The translations under genes and the position numbers were made by a program. A model generated the notes under the pieces. It was not told the origin of the DNA. It saw nothing but the letters and a program-made list of their open reading frames with translations, and ran no database searches. From a virus, in IMG/VR virus record IMGVR_UViG_3300037042_001256, positions 1-29,838 of that record: 29,838 bases of DNA. One strand, given 5' to 3'. Positions within the stretch are counted from its first letter, which is position 1. Each line of letters starts with the position of its first letter. Positions 22,744 through 29,198 of the stretch are shown here, piece by piece.

Positions 22744-23465
22744 TATTATTGGCGGTGGTGCTGAGTTCGTTTGGGGTATCTATGCTTAATCGTTCTTCGC
22801 TTGTGGCTTATTATCCTATGACACAACAAACAGGTAATGTATTACTTGATATGAAAGGTGGAGATAAATTGGTAGGTCAAGGCAATCCTTATATTGTAAA
22901 TGCGTCAGCATATTGTAATGGAACTTCATCAGCATATACATCAAGCAATCAATTAGCGGTAAAGTCGCTAACAAATATGTTTACCGTATCATTTTGGGGA
23001 AAAAGAAATGCGATTAACTCACCTTGTCTTATTGCAACTTATAATGTTTCAACAGGGAATCCTATTTGGAATGTTCAAAATACAGGTACATCTGGAATTT
23101 TTCAAATGAATATAATATCTTCTCCTGCTGTAAATAATTTAATGCAGGACGCAGTAACACCATATATATCACCAATGATATGGAGACATTTTGTAGCTGT
23201 TTATGATGGCAGAGAAGCAACCGCATCAAATAGAGTTAAGTTATATGTTAATGGCAAAAATGTAGCAGGTACAATGTCAGGAACTATACCTACTACATTA
23301 TTAAATCCAACAAGTCAAGTTTTAGGAATAGGGGTAAGCGGTACAACTTTCTTAGGAAATAGTTACATCAAATTTGTTGAGATATACAATAGACCTTTAA
23401 CACCTACTGAAGTTAAAAACATTTATGTTGACGAGTATAACAAAATTCAACAAAGCGGACAATAA
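22725..23465 (+). CDS. LamG-like (concanavalin-fold) exported protein
   Basis: A 246-residue protein with an N-terminal signal (MGKLILILLAVVLSSFG). The mature part has the hallmarks of the LamG / Laminin_G_3 beta-jelly-roll. It opens with LVAYYPMTQQTGNVLLDMKG. FTVSFWGKR follows in the middle, then WRHFVAVYDG and VKLYVNGKNVAGT, and finally FVEIYNRPLTPTEVKNIY. These phrases are typical of sugar-binding domains in phage fibres. A role in binding host or environmental glycans is likely. It overlaps the preceding gene by 19 bases, which argues for a real coupled start including the signal. The gene is more AT-rich than the lysis genes to its right. Confidence 0.8.
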   Translation: MGKLILILLAVVLSSFGVSMLNRSSLVAYYPMTQQTGNVLLDMKGGDKLVGQGNPYIVNASAYCNGTSSAYTSSNQLAVKSLTNMFTVSFWGKRNAINSPCLIATYNVSTGNPIWNVQNTGTSGIFQMNIISSPAVNNLMQDAVTPYISPMIWRHFVAVYDGREATASNRVKLYVNGKNVAGTMSGTIPTTLLNPTSQVLGIGVSGTTFLGNSYIKFVEIYNRPLTPTEVKNIYVDEYNKIQQSGQ

Positions 23466-23468
23466 ACG

Positions 23469-23666
23469 ATGAACCTAATCACTCTCACTTGGACTGGCAC
23501 TTATGAAGATTTGAAGCAGTTATACATTGCTCATATCGAATCTGATGCCATACTTGGAGATGATGTGGAAAGTAAAGCGGAGATGGTATTTGGATTGATA
23601 CAACACCTAACCTTGAATAATAATATAAAAGCAAAAGTTGATATAAAGCAATGGAAACGAAACTAA
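23469..23666 (+). CDS. Small hypothetical protein before the lysis genes
   Basis: A 65-residue protein starting three bases after the LamG gene. The texture is one beta strand (LITLTWTG) followed by two helices; there is no membrane helix. It overlaps the putative holin or coiled-coil gene by 16 bases. Not recognised; position suggests a tail or lysis accessory role. Confidence 0.6.
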   Translation: MNLITLTWTGTYEDLKQLYIAHIESDAILGDDVESKAEMVFGLIQHLTLNNNIKAKVDIKQWKRN

Positions 23667-23992
23667 TCGAAGAGATGTTAAAGCAAAGCGCACTTGTAGG
23701 TGTGTTGGCTTTTTGTGGTTACATACTATGGAAACGATATGATAGATTCACCGAAAGGACGATGAATGAACTTGACGTACTTCGTGCGGAAGTGAAGCGT
23801 ATTATGGAAGAGGATAGAGTGAAGATGTATGGTATCATTGAAACAAATACTCGTAGCATTGATAGACAATCTTTGATGATGGATAGGTCAGCTAAAGTGA
23901 TGGAGTGCATTATTGAACAAATCAAAGACTTTAAGGAAGGAGACTTGTATCAAGAACATTTGGGGAGAAAAATTAAAACAATCCGTAAATAA
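23651..23992 (+). CDS. Membrane-anchored coiled-coil protein, holin or spanin-like
   Basis: A 113-residue protein with one transmembrane helix near the N-terminus (SALVGVLAFCGYILW) followed by a long charged coiled coil (MNELDVLRAEVKRIMEEDRVK and on). This layout recalls BhlA/UviB-type small holin-like proteins and the inner-membrane part of spanins. Its position right before the lysozyme, with a one-base overlap, supports a lysis role. Which of these roles it has cannot be decided from sequence alone. Confidence 0.65.
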   Translation: METKLIEEMLKQSALVGVLAFCGYILWKRYDRFTERTMNELDVLRAEVKRIMEEDRVKMYGIIETNTRSIDRQSLMMDRSAKVMECIIEQIKDFKEGDLYQEHLGRKIKTIRK

Positions 23993-24447
23993 TGAAAGTA
24001 TCACAAATAGGAATTAAACTAATCCAAACTTTTGAATCTTGCCGGCTACAAGCGTATCAAGATAGCAAGGGTATTTGGACGATTGGTTGGGGCAATACGC
24101 AATACGAGAACGGTATTAGAGTGAAGAAGGGAGATGTACTTACTCAGCAACGTGCTGATGAGTTATTTGCTACGATATTACTTAGCTTTGAGTATGGAGT
24201 TAATAAGCGAGTAGGTGTACCGGTAACGCAAGGGATGTTCGATGCGTTGGTATCATTCAGTTATAATCTTGGATTAGGGAATCTTGACAAGTCAACGCTA
24301 CTCAAGAAGGTGAATGCTAATCCATTGGATGTCACGATCCGATTGGAATTTATGAAGTGGGTTAATAAGGGTAGTTCATTTGAGAAAGGCTTAACACGAA
24401 GACGCAAGGCGGAAGCGGATTTGTACTTCACAACAACATCATCATAA
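23992..24447 (+). CDS. Endolysin, GH24 lysozyme
   Basis: A 151-residue muramidase that cleaves the MurNAc-GlcNAc bond of peptidoglycan to free progeny. The T4-lysozyme catalytic triad spacing is intact: Glu15 in FESC, Asp24 in YQDSKG, Thr30 in WTIGWG. Later blocks ALVSFSYNLG and KGLTRRRKAEADLY are also typical of the family. There is no signal peptide, so it should need a holin, and candidates flank it on both sides. The length is normal for a single-domain GH24 endolysin without a wall-binding domain. Confidence 0.95.
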   Translation: MKVSQIGIKLIQTFESCRLQAYQDSKGIWTIGWGNTQYENGIRVKKGDVLTQQRADELFATILLSFEYGVNKRVGVPVTQGMFDALVSFSYNLGLGNLDKSTLLKKVNANPLDVTIRLEFMKWVNKGSSFEKGLTRRRKAEADLYFTTTSS

Positions 24448-24457
24448 ACTTTTAGAT

Positions 24458-24637
24458 ATGTCAGACATTAAAGTAAACATCACGCAAGAAGGAAAAGACA
24501 TCTTAGTCAATGAGGCTTCGATAGTCGCTAACCAACTTGCATCAACACCATCAAGAACTTTCGGAGGTAAACTTTGGAGAGGAATTGTAAAAGGACTTTT
24601 GGTAATATTGCCATTTATTAAAATAACAAAAAAATGA
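24458..24637 (+). CDS. 59-residue protein with hydrophobic end
   Basis: ATG at 24458 gives MSDIKVNITQEGKDILVNEA and, after a basic patch (GGKLWRGIVKG), a hydrophobic C-terminal segment LLVILPFIKITKK. Its stop overlaps the ATG of the next membrane protein in an ATGA junction, showing translational coupling. It lies between the lysozyme and a two-helix membrane protein, so it may help lysis. The family is not recognised. Confidence 0.6.
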   Translation: MSDIKVNITQEGKDILVNEASIVANQLASTPSRTFGGKLWRGIVKGLLVILPFIKITKK

Positions 24638-24849
24638 AAAAAGCATTAACAACTCCGTTCGGAACATTCGTAAAAGGATTCGCAACTATTATCCTATCTT
24701 TGTGGCTTGTCGAGTTAAGCAATGGTCACGATCTATTCAGTTTTGATATGGTTATGGTTAAAAAGTTATTGACGGCAGGAATAGTAGCTAATTTGCCTGT
24801 GTTGATTAATTGGATTAACCCAGCGTACAAGGCTTACGGCAACAAGTAG
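24634..24849 (+). CDS. Two-helix membrane protein, holin candidate
   Basis: A 71-residue protein with hydrophobic stretches around residues 11-27 (TFVKGFATIILSLWLVEL) and 45-62 (KLLTAGIVANLPVLINWINP), separated by a polar loop, and a Lys-rich C-terminus. Small size, two helices and a lysis-cassette position fit a class II-like holin. Similar short proteins ending in NP-A-Y-x-x-G occur near lysozymes in Bacteroidota phages, from memory. It ends 11 bases before a hairpin that closes the late operon. Confidence 0.65.
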   Translation: MKKALTTPFGTFVKGFATIILSLWLVELSNGHDLFSFDMVMVKKLLTAGIVANLPVLINWINPAYKAYGNK

Positions 24850-24860
24850 TAATGGCTTAT

Positions 24861-24886
24861 GAGGGTGGCGAATCTACGTCACCCTT
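24861..24886 (+). terminator. Hairpin closing the late operon
   Basis: GGGTGGCG (24863-24870) pairs with CGTCACCC (24877-24884) with one G-U pair and an AATCTA loop; two further pairs can extend it. Only a short T run (TTT, 24885-24887) follows, so termination may be partial. It lies just after the last lysis gene and before the metallophosphoesterase gene. Confidence 0.55.
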
Positions 24887-24904
24887 TCACTTTAAAATAC
24901 ACAA

Positions 24905-26059
24905 ATGACATCGAAGTGGATTAAGTATGATGAAGTTATTAAGCAGATATATTCAGAGGAGAAAACAGGAGTAGAGATTGCTCAAACTATCTTGAATGTT
25001 AAAGCCAATAGTAAACAAAACAATGATGTCAAAGAGTTGGGCAGATACATCTCAAGACACGGAAGACGCATTGCCGATATTCAAGAAGGAATCTATGAGG
25101 CAGCCAATCGTCTTGGTGTATCAATAATGGATGCAAAAACGATGTGGCTAAAGGATGAAGGCGCATCAATACAAGTCAAGAATCCGAACTATGTGCCACA
25201 AGAAGTTCAACGAGTTGAGATACTTCGTTCTGAATTGATTGCTGATTTGCAGTTATACCGACCAACATTTACCAAGATAAAACGTGAGATTTGTAAGGAT
25301 GCTCACTTGTTAGTTATTGACCCTGCCGACATACATATCGGCAAGTTATGTTCAGCATTTGAAACAGGAGAAGATTATAATTCTCAGATAGCGGTTAAAC
25401 GAGTTTTAGAGGGGGTTAACGGCATCTTGAGTAAGGTGTCTGCGTATAACATTGACAAGATACTTTTCATCGGTGGTAACGATATATTGCACGTTGATAA
25501 TGCGAAGTCTTCAACTACGTCACTTACGCAACAAGATACCGATGGGATGTGGTACGACAATTTTATGATAGCGAAGAAATTGTACACCGATGTCTTGGAG
25601 TTATTGTTATCGGTTGCGGATGTTCACTTTACGTTTAACCCATCGAATCACGATTATACTAATGGGTTTTTCTTAGCGCAGATTATTGAGACTTACTTCA
25701 AGAATTGTTCTAACATAACTTTTGATTGTTCAATAGCGCATCGCAAGGCATATCAATACCATAATAACTTGATAGGTACAACGCACGGAGATGGTGCTAA
25801 ACAACAAGACCTTCCATTGCTTATGGCACTTGAGTATAGCAAAGAATGGGCAGATACCAAACATCGGTATATTTATACTCATCACATCCATCATAAGACA
25901 TCCAAAGATTATGCAGGGGTAACAGTTGAATCATTGCGTTCATCAAGTGGCACGGATAGTTGGCATCATCGTAATGGTTACTTGAGTATCAAAGCAGTTG
26001 AAGGATTCCTTCATCATAAACAACACGGACAAGTAGCACGAATCAACCACTTATTTTAA
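24905..26059 (+). CDS. Phage metallophosphoesterase, putative nuclease
   Basis: A 384-residue protein with the calcineurin-type two-metal motifs. DxH is seen in DPADIHIGK (D142, H144); the second motif is GGNDILH (G190-D193). NHD in NPSNHDY (N248-D250) is a variant of GNHD. THGDG at 293-297 and HHxHH at 326-330 supply later metal ligands. The N-terminal 80 residues are helical and contain a possible helix-turn-helix (KTGVEIAQTILNVKANSK...RYISRHGRRI), suggesting DNA binding. Phage members of this family are thought to act in DNA metabolism, by analogy with SbcD/Mre11-like enzymes; no SbcC-like partner is visible. It begins after the late-operon hairpin. Confidence 0.8.
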   Translation: MTSKWIKYDEVIKQIYSEEKTGVEIAQTILNVKANSKQNNDVKELGRYISRHGRRIADIQEGIYEAANRLGVSIMDAKTMWLKDEGASIQVKNPNYVPQEVQRVEILRSELIADLQLYRPTFTKIKREICKDAHLLVIDPADIHIGKLCSAFETGEDYNSQIAVKRVLEGVNGILSKVSAYNIDKILFIGGNDILHVDNAKSSTTSLTQQDTDGMWYDNFMIAKKLYTDVLELLLSVADVHFTFNPSNHDYTNGFFLAQIIETYFKNCSNITFDCSIAHRKAYQYHNNLIGTTHGDGAKQQDLPLLMALEYSKEWADTKHRYIYTHHIHHKTSKDYAGVTVESLRSSSGTDSWHHRNGYLSIKAVEGFLHHKQHGQVARINHLF

Positions 26060-26061
26060 CT

Positions 26062-26304
26062 ATGGCAGACGAAGAAAAAGAAAAAGAAGAAGAATTATTT
26101 GCTGATGCTATCGTTGAGTTTACGACCAATAGCGAATATATTACCAATAGTTACTGGGCAATATCAGCCGTTCAAGAACTCGATCCAATGACATCAGAAG
26201 GTAGAGCAATGAAGAACCGCATCCTTACTCGTTGCTTTAAGATTATTGATATGTGCGTGGATGAGATGTATAGCGAACTTTTTGACCCTTCAGCCGATGA
26301 CTAA
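26062..26304 (+). CDS. Small acidic protein
   Basis: An 80-residue, strongly acidic helical protein (begins MADEEKEKEEELFADAIVEF, ends FDPSADD). It starts two bases after the metallophosphoesterase stop and overlaps the next small gene by the eight bases ATGACTAA. DNA-mimic or partner-protein roles are conceivable given the charge, but there is no recognised family. Confidence 0.65.
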   Translation: MADEEKEKEEELFADAIVEFTTNSEYITNSYWAISAVQELDPMTSEGRAMKNRILTRCFKIIDMCVDEMYSELFDPSADD

Positions 26305-26401
26305 CGAAGAAAAAAGAGCAAAGGTAATGAAGAAATTATTGCTAATAGAAGCCGAAGCCGAACGATTACGCAAGTTGATGCGTGAGTTGATAAGTAAGTA
26401 A
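26297..26401 (+). CDS. 34-residue charged helical microprotein
   Basis: ATG at 26297 overlaps the previous stop through ATGACTAA and encodes MTNEEKRAKVMKKLLLIEA followed by a helix to RELISK. The whole chain looks like one amphipathic helix or short coiled coil. The same start junction is used by three other genes further right, which supports translation. Function unknown. Confidence 0.5.
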   Translation: MTNEEKRAKVMKKLLLIEAEAERLRKLMRELISK

Positions 26402-26435
26402 CACGATTGTTTTCATAATGTGTATTTTTAAGAGC

Positions 26436-26455
26436 CACCTCGTTTCTACGAGGTG
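26436..26455 (+). terminator. Hairpin after the microprotein gene
   Basis: CACCTCG (26436-26442) pairs with CGAGGTG (26449-26455), loop TTTCTA. Four Ts follow at 26462-26465 after ACTTGC, so the T tract is weak. The TCTA part of the loop and the CACC/GGTG stem are shared in part with the hairpin at 24861. Probably an intrinsic terminator. Confidence 0.6.
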
Positions 26456-26473
26456 ACTTGCTTTTGGGGTATC

Positions 26474-26505
26474 TCGTAACATATTTATATGAGTATTTGT
26501 TACGA
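26474..26505 (+). promoter_or_regulatory. Operator-like dyad
   Basis: TCGTAACA (26474-26481) and TGTTACGA (26498-26505) form an exact 8-bp inverted repeat with a 16-base spacer. The geometry, with centres 24 bases apart, would suit a dimeric regulator or a pair of monomers. It is not followed by a T tract. Confidence 0.45.
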
Positions 26506-26561
26506 AGTTGGTCTTGAAATGTTATGGTATTTGCGACTGAAAATCCAATTATTTCTGATTA

Positions 26562-26630
26562 TTACTACATAATTTCAAAATAATTTTACCGCTACAAGTA
26601 TCGTAAATACTACATTTTACTACATAATTT
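26562..26630 (+). repeat. TTACTACATAATTT direct repeats and ACTACAT cluster
   Basis: TTACTACATAATTT occurs at 26562-26575 and 26617-26630 (55 bases apart). A third related element, ATACTACATTT, lies at 26607-26617. The core ACTACAT is thus present three times (26564, 26609, 26619), just upstream of the early promoter. The same core is tripled at 2517-2562 upstream of the large terminase. Confidence 0.6.
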
Positions 26631-26650
26631 TAAAAAGTTGAAAAAAAAGA

Positions 26651-26683
26651 TTTGGTAGTATGAAGTATAGAATATTATATTTG
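26651..26683 (+). promoter_or_regulatory. Promoter of the right-hand early block
   Basis: TTTG (26651-26654) and TATATTTG (26676-26683) are separated by 21 bases, within the 17-23 range of the Flavobacterium-type consensus. The ATG at 26660 lies between the two boxes, so it cannot be the start; the ATG at 26702 is 18 bases after the -7 box. Confidence 0.8.
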
Positions 26684-26701
26684 AACTCTAAAACATACAC
26701 A

Positions 26702-26845
26702 ATGGCAAAAAAGACAGGCGCAAAGCCGAAGTACAAGACACCGCTAATGGGCGTATTCGTCCGAGTGGCGAACGAAAAGGATAAGAAAGTTATCCGCAAG
26801 ACAGAAAAAGAATTATTAACTAAACACTTAATTAAGAATGACTAA
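26702..26845 (+). CDS. Small basic protein
   Basis: The start at 26702 gives a 47-residue protein (MAKKTGAKPKYKTPLMGVFV...), strongly Lys-rich. An in-frame ATG at 26660 was rejected because it is inside the promoter. The start carries the ACACAATG context used at 231 and 463. The N-terminal Lys/Gly-rich tail suggests nucleic-acid contact, but no family is recognised. It overlaps the next gene by ATGACTAA. Confidence 0.65.
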   Translation: MAKKTGAKPKYKTPLMGVFVRVANEKDKKVIRKTEKELLTKHLIKND

Positions 26846-27098
26846 CGTAACTATTATCGGAGGGGTAACACCGATAGAAAAAAAGAAGCCTATTGAGTTT
26901 GTGAAAAGTATTGGAATAATAGGTATCCGTAATTCAATATCCAATCCTTATGTGTGGGATAATATCGAATTGATATGTAATAATTATGGGAATGGATTTG
27001 ACCTAATGTTTGCCTACAATAACAAAAGAGAGGATGGCATAGCATATCTTGGACACTTCAATGATGGCATAGTAGAAGGGGAGGTAGCCAATGACTAA
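26838..27098 (+). CDS. Hypothetical early protein
   Basis: An 86-residue protein beginning MTNVTIIGGVTPIEKKK; a central aromatic and Asn-rich region (YVWDNIELICNNYGNGF) precedes a Gly/Asp-rich end. No motif or membrane helix is seen. Both its start and its end lie in the repeated ATGACTAA overlap, so it is coupled to both neighbours. Unrecognised. Confidence 0.65.
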   Translation: MTNVTIIGGVTPIEKKKPIEFVKSIGIIGIRNSISNPYVWDNIELICNNYGNGFDLMFAYNNKREDGIAYLGHFNDGIVEGEVAND

Positions 27099-27318
27099 TC
27101 TACACATCAACCACCCACTTGTTATTGATATGGCAAAAAACAAAGACATATCACGAATCGAAGCTATTGCCGAATTAACAGGAGAAGAGAACGGAGTGCA
27201 ACCACACGAGATGGGAATGTACTTGGAAGAGTTCCATAAGAATATGGCAGATAGTATGACCTACACCGATAGCATTGGACGAGCCTTAATTTACACCTTT
27301 AAACCATTGAACAAATGA
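27091..27318 (+). CDS. Hypothetical early protein
   Basis: A 75-residue protein (MTNLHINHPLVIDMAKNKDI...) of mixed helical texture. A true Shine-Dalgarno GGAGG lies at 27080-27084, six bases before the ATG, which is rare for a Bacteroidota host. It overlaps the previous gene by ATGACTAA and the next by ATGA. No known family. Confidence 0.65.
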   Translation: MTNLHINHPLVIDMAKNKDISRIEAIAELTGEENGVQPHEMGMYLEEFHKNMADSMTYTDSIGRALIYTFKPLNK

Positions 27319-27593
27319 CACCATCAACACATTATAACATCGTATCTGCTTGGATAGATTCTTGCATCACGACCGAACAAATGGATAGCGTTATTGACTT
27401 CATAATCAACCGACTTATTACCGATGAGAAGACCCACGATGACTTGGTATCTTATTGGAAGTTGAAGAACGGACATCGTCAATGGACAGCATCGAAAGTA
27501 GCACTATCTGAAGACTGGGTGCGCTTGGATGACGAACAAGGTTCTAAAGGTGACCTTGAATATCACGAGCCTCAACCGACTGACGTATGTTAG
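27315..27593 (+). CDS. Hypothetical early protein
   Basis: A 92-residue acidic, mainly helical protein with a central Trp-containing segment (DLVSYWKLKNGHRQW) and an acidic end (DDEQGSKGDLEYHEP). An ATGA overlap links it to the previous gene and a seven-base overlap to the membrane microprotein at 27587. Unrecognised. Confidence 0.6.
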   Translation: MTPSTHYNIVSAWIDSCITTEQMDSVIDFIINRLITDEKTHDDLVSYWKLKNGHRQWTASKVALSEDWVRLDDEQGSKGDLEYHEPQPTDVC

Positions 27594-27661
27594 TCATAGC
27601 ACTCATACTTCTATTAGCTTTGCTGATATGGGGTAATCCTGATAATCAAGATATTTACTAA
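27587..27661 (+). CDS. 24-residue single-helix membrane microprotein
   Basis: ATG at 27587 encodes MLVIALILLLALLIWGNPDN followed by QDIY and a stop. Nearly the first 15 residues form one hydrophobic helix; the polar end would face the other side. It overlaps the gene before it by seven bases. The small size makes chance possible, but the composition matches the other membrane microproteins here. Confidence 0.4.
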   Translation: MLVIALILLLALLIWGNPDNQDIY

Positions 27662-27698
27662 TATTTAGTTAACGATGATTTCGTATTAAAAAATTAAT

Positions 27699-27706
27699 TA
27701 CTTTTA
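27699..27706 (+). promoter_or_regulatory. Weak promoter box before the recombination genes
   Basis: TACTTTTA differs from TAnnTTTG at one base and lies 25 bases (box start to ATG) before 27724, nearly the same distance as at 26676-26702. No convincing -33 element was found. The gap of 62 bases after the previous frame makes an internal promoter plausible. Confidence 0.3.
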
Positions 27707-27723
27707 CAAAAATTATATACACA

Positions 27724-27984
27724 ATGAAACTAACAAAAACAATCAAAATTGACACCGCAGAAAATCCGCAATTATTAACAATATCCGTTGATTATGACAA
27801 GAACGGAGATGTTGAATTATTATCTGCCGAACTTGAGCAAAGAGGAACAATGCTTAATGTTGATGTTGTATTTGACATCACTCACCTTATCGAACACTTC
27901 AGACTTGAGGATGCAATATTCCGTGACATTATTTGGAGTGAAATCTATGCCGACACATTATCAGAAGGAGGTAACAATGACTAA
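27724..27984 (+). CDS. Small acidic protein upstream of the annealing gene
   Basis: An 86-residue protein with two beta-strand phrases (KTIKIDTAENPQLLTISVDY) and an acidic helical second half. The ACACAATG start context is again present. It overlaps the Rad52-like gene by ATGACTAA with a strong Shine-Dalgarno sequence located near its own end. Unrecognised; a recombination accessory role is only a guess from place. Confidence 0.65.
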   Translation: MKLTKTIKIDTAENPQLLTISVDYDKNGDVELLSAELEQRGTMLNVDVVFDITHLIEHFRLEDAIFRDIIWSEIYADTLSEGGNND

Positions 27985-28663
27985 CAATACAAACTTAGTC
28001 AAGGCTACTAAGCCGACTATAACCTCTCTATTCAAACAACTTGACGTAGCAATACCACTTGAGCAACTCAATGTGGTACTTGCTACACCGCCACCGAGTG
28101 CTTGGGTTAAGCAACATCCATTCATCAAAGGTTATAACTACCTTCCTATTGATAAGGTCGAATACTTGCTTCGTAGATGCTTTAAAAAGTATTCCATTGA
28201 GGTGCTGAAGACTGGGATGCTTATGAATGCGGTAGAAGTGACGGTTAGGGTTCATTACCTTAACCCTGCCACCAATACTATGGAATTTCACGATGGTGTG
28301 GGTGCGCAAGAACTACAAACGAAAGCAGGTAGCGGATCGCTTCAAATGGATATGTCAAACGTGGGCAAAGGTGCGGTAATGATGGCACTACCAATCGCAA
28401 AGACCATTGCTATCAAAGATGCTTGTGACCACTTTGGTGACTTGTTTGGTGCGAACTTGAATCGCAAGGATGTGATAGCTTTCACAGGTGATACGGAGTT
28501 GTTATCGTATGACAAGATTAACGATGCCAAAGAGAAGGAAAGGGTATCGAAGTTTATCGAATCTTGCTTGAAACTTACAGACTTGACATCAGTTCGTGAT
28601 GTTGCTCAAACACTTAATTTAACTTCACAATACTACACGAAGGAGGCGTTACTCAATGGATAA
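27977..28663 (+). CDS. Rad52-family single-strand annealing protein
   Basis: The frame extends back to 27788, but the ATG at 27977 follows AAGGAGG by five bases and gives 228 residues. The middle and end of the domain read as Rad52/22-type: YLPIDKVEYLLRRCF, NAVEVTVRVHYLNP, then EFHDGVGAQELQTKAGSGS and the hallmark helix AVMMALPIAKTIAIKDACDH with FGDLFGANLNR (about residues 129-160). Such proteins anneal complementary strands during phage recombination and usually act with an exonuclease. Here the exonuclease gene follows after an inserted HNH gene. The C-terminal 60 residues are a separate helical tail. Confidence 0.78.
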   Translation: MTNNTNLVKATKPTITSLFKQLDVAIPLEQLNVVLATPPPSAWVKQHPFIKGYNYLPIDKVEYLLRRCFKKYSIEVLKTGMLMNAVEVTVRVHYLNPATNTMEFHDGVGAQELQTKAGSGSLQMDMSNVGKGAVMMALPIAKTIAIKDACDHFGDLFGANLNRKDVIAFTGDTELLSYDKINDAKEKERVSKFIESCLKLTDLTSVRDVAQTLNLTSQYYTKEALLNG

Positions 28664-29195
28664 GCAAATACTTACAAAACAAGAAATTTGGAAAGACGTA
28701 ATTGGATATAAAGGGTATTATATTGTATCTAATTTAGGGAACATTAAAAGTTTAGATAATTTTAAAGTTGGTTCATATAATTCTACATATTTAAAAAAAG
28801 GTAAGTTATTGAAAAATAATTTAAATAGGCAAAATTATAAATATGTAGTATTATGTAAAGACGGTATAAAAAAACACAGTTTAATACATAGGATTGTATT
28901 GGAATCATTTATTGAAAATACATATAATAAACCATTTGTAAATCATATTGATAGCAATCCATCTAATAATAGATTAGAAAATTTAGAATGGTGTACAGCA
29001 TCTGAAAACCAATTACATTCATTTAAAACAACTAATAGAAAATCAAATTCTGCAAAAATAGTATTAGACTTTGAAACTGGTATTTTTTATGATTCATCTA
29101 AAAAAGCAAGTATTGCTAAATCTATAAATGCAGGATATTTAAGAAGCCAATTAAATGGTAATGATAAAAATAACACATCATTAAAATATATATAA
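28656..29195 (+). CDS. Free-standing HNH homing endonuclease (NUMOD4-HNH)
   Basis: A 179-residue protein. Residues 10-33 (EIWKDVIGYKGYYIVSNLG...) are a NUMOD4 DNA-binding motif; the HNH core uses His78 (LIHRIV), then NHID (His97, Asp99) and NNRLENLEW (Asn105, Asn109). A C-terminal segment (about 131-179, with SSKKASIAKSI) resembles a NUMOD1-type helix-turn-helix. The gene is markedly more AT-rich than both neighbours and uses AAA almost only. A Shine-Dalgarno AAGGAGG ends nine bases before its ATG, inside the annealing gene. It splits an annealing/exonuclease pair, so it is probably a mobile intruder. Confidence 0.88.
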   Translation: MDKQILTKQEIWKDVIGYKGYYIVSNLGNIKSLDNFKVGSYNSTYLKKGKLLKNNLNRQNYKYVVLCKDGIKKHSLIHRIVLESFIENTYNKPFVNHIDSNPSNNRLENLEWCTASENQLHSFKTTNRKSNSAKIVLDFETGIFYDSSKKASIAKSINAGYLRSQLNGNDKNNTSLKYI

Positions 29196-29198
29196 ATT

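Larger units (their letters stand above)
26402..26701 (+). other. Regulatory spacer before the early block
   Basis: 300 bases without a gene. From left to right: a hairpin (26436-26455), a dyad (26474-26505), ACTACAT repeats (26562-26630) and a good promoter (26651-26683). The density of signals suggests this is where transcription of the block at 26702 onwards is controlled. Confidence 0.75.

Noticed and set aside
27788-27976. Upstream extension of the Rad52-like gene
   Set aside because: It overlaps the gene at 27724 almost entirely, and the ATG at 27977 has a strong AAGGAGG at the right distance.
28656-29195. Group I intron carrying the HNH gene
   Set aside because: The gene occupies the spacer between two intact reading frames, with its own Shine-Dalgarno, and no split exon or intron core is apparent.
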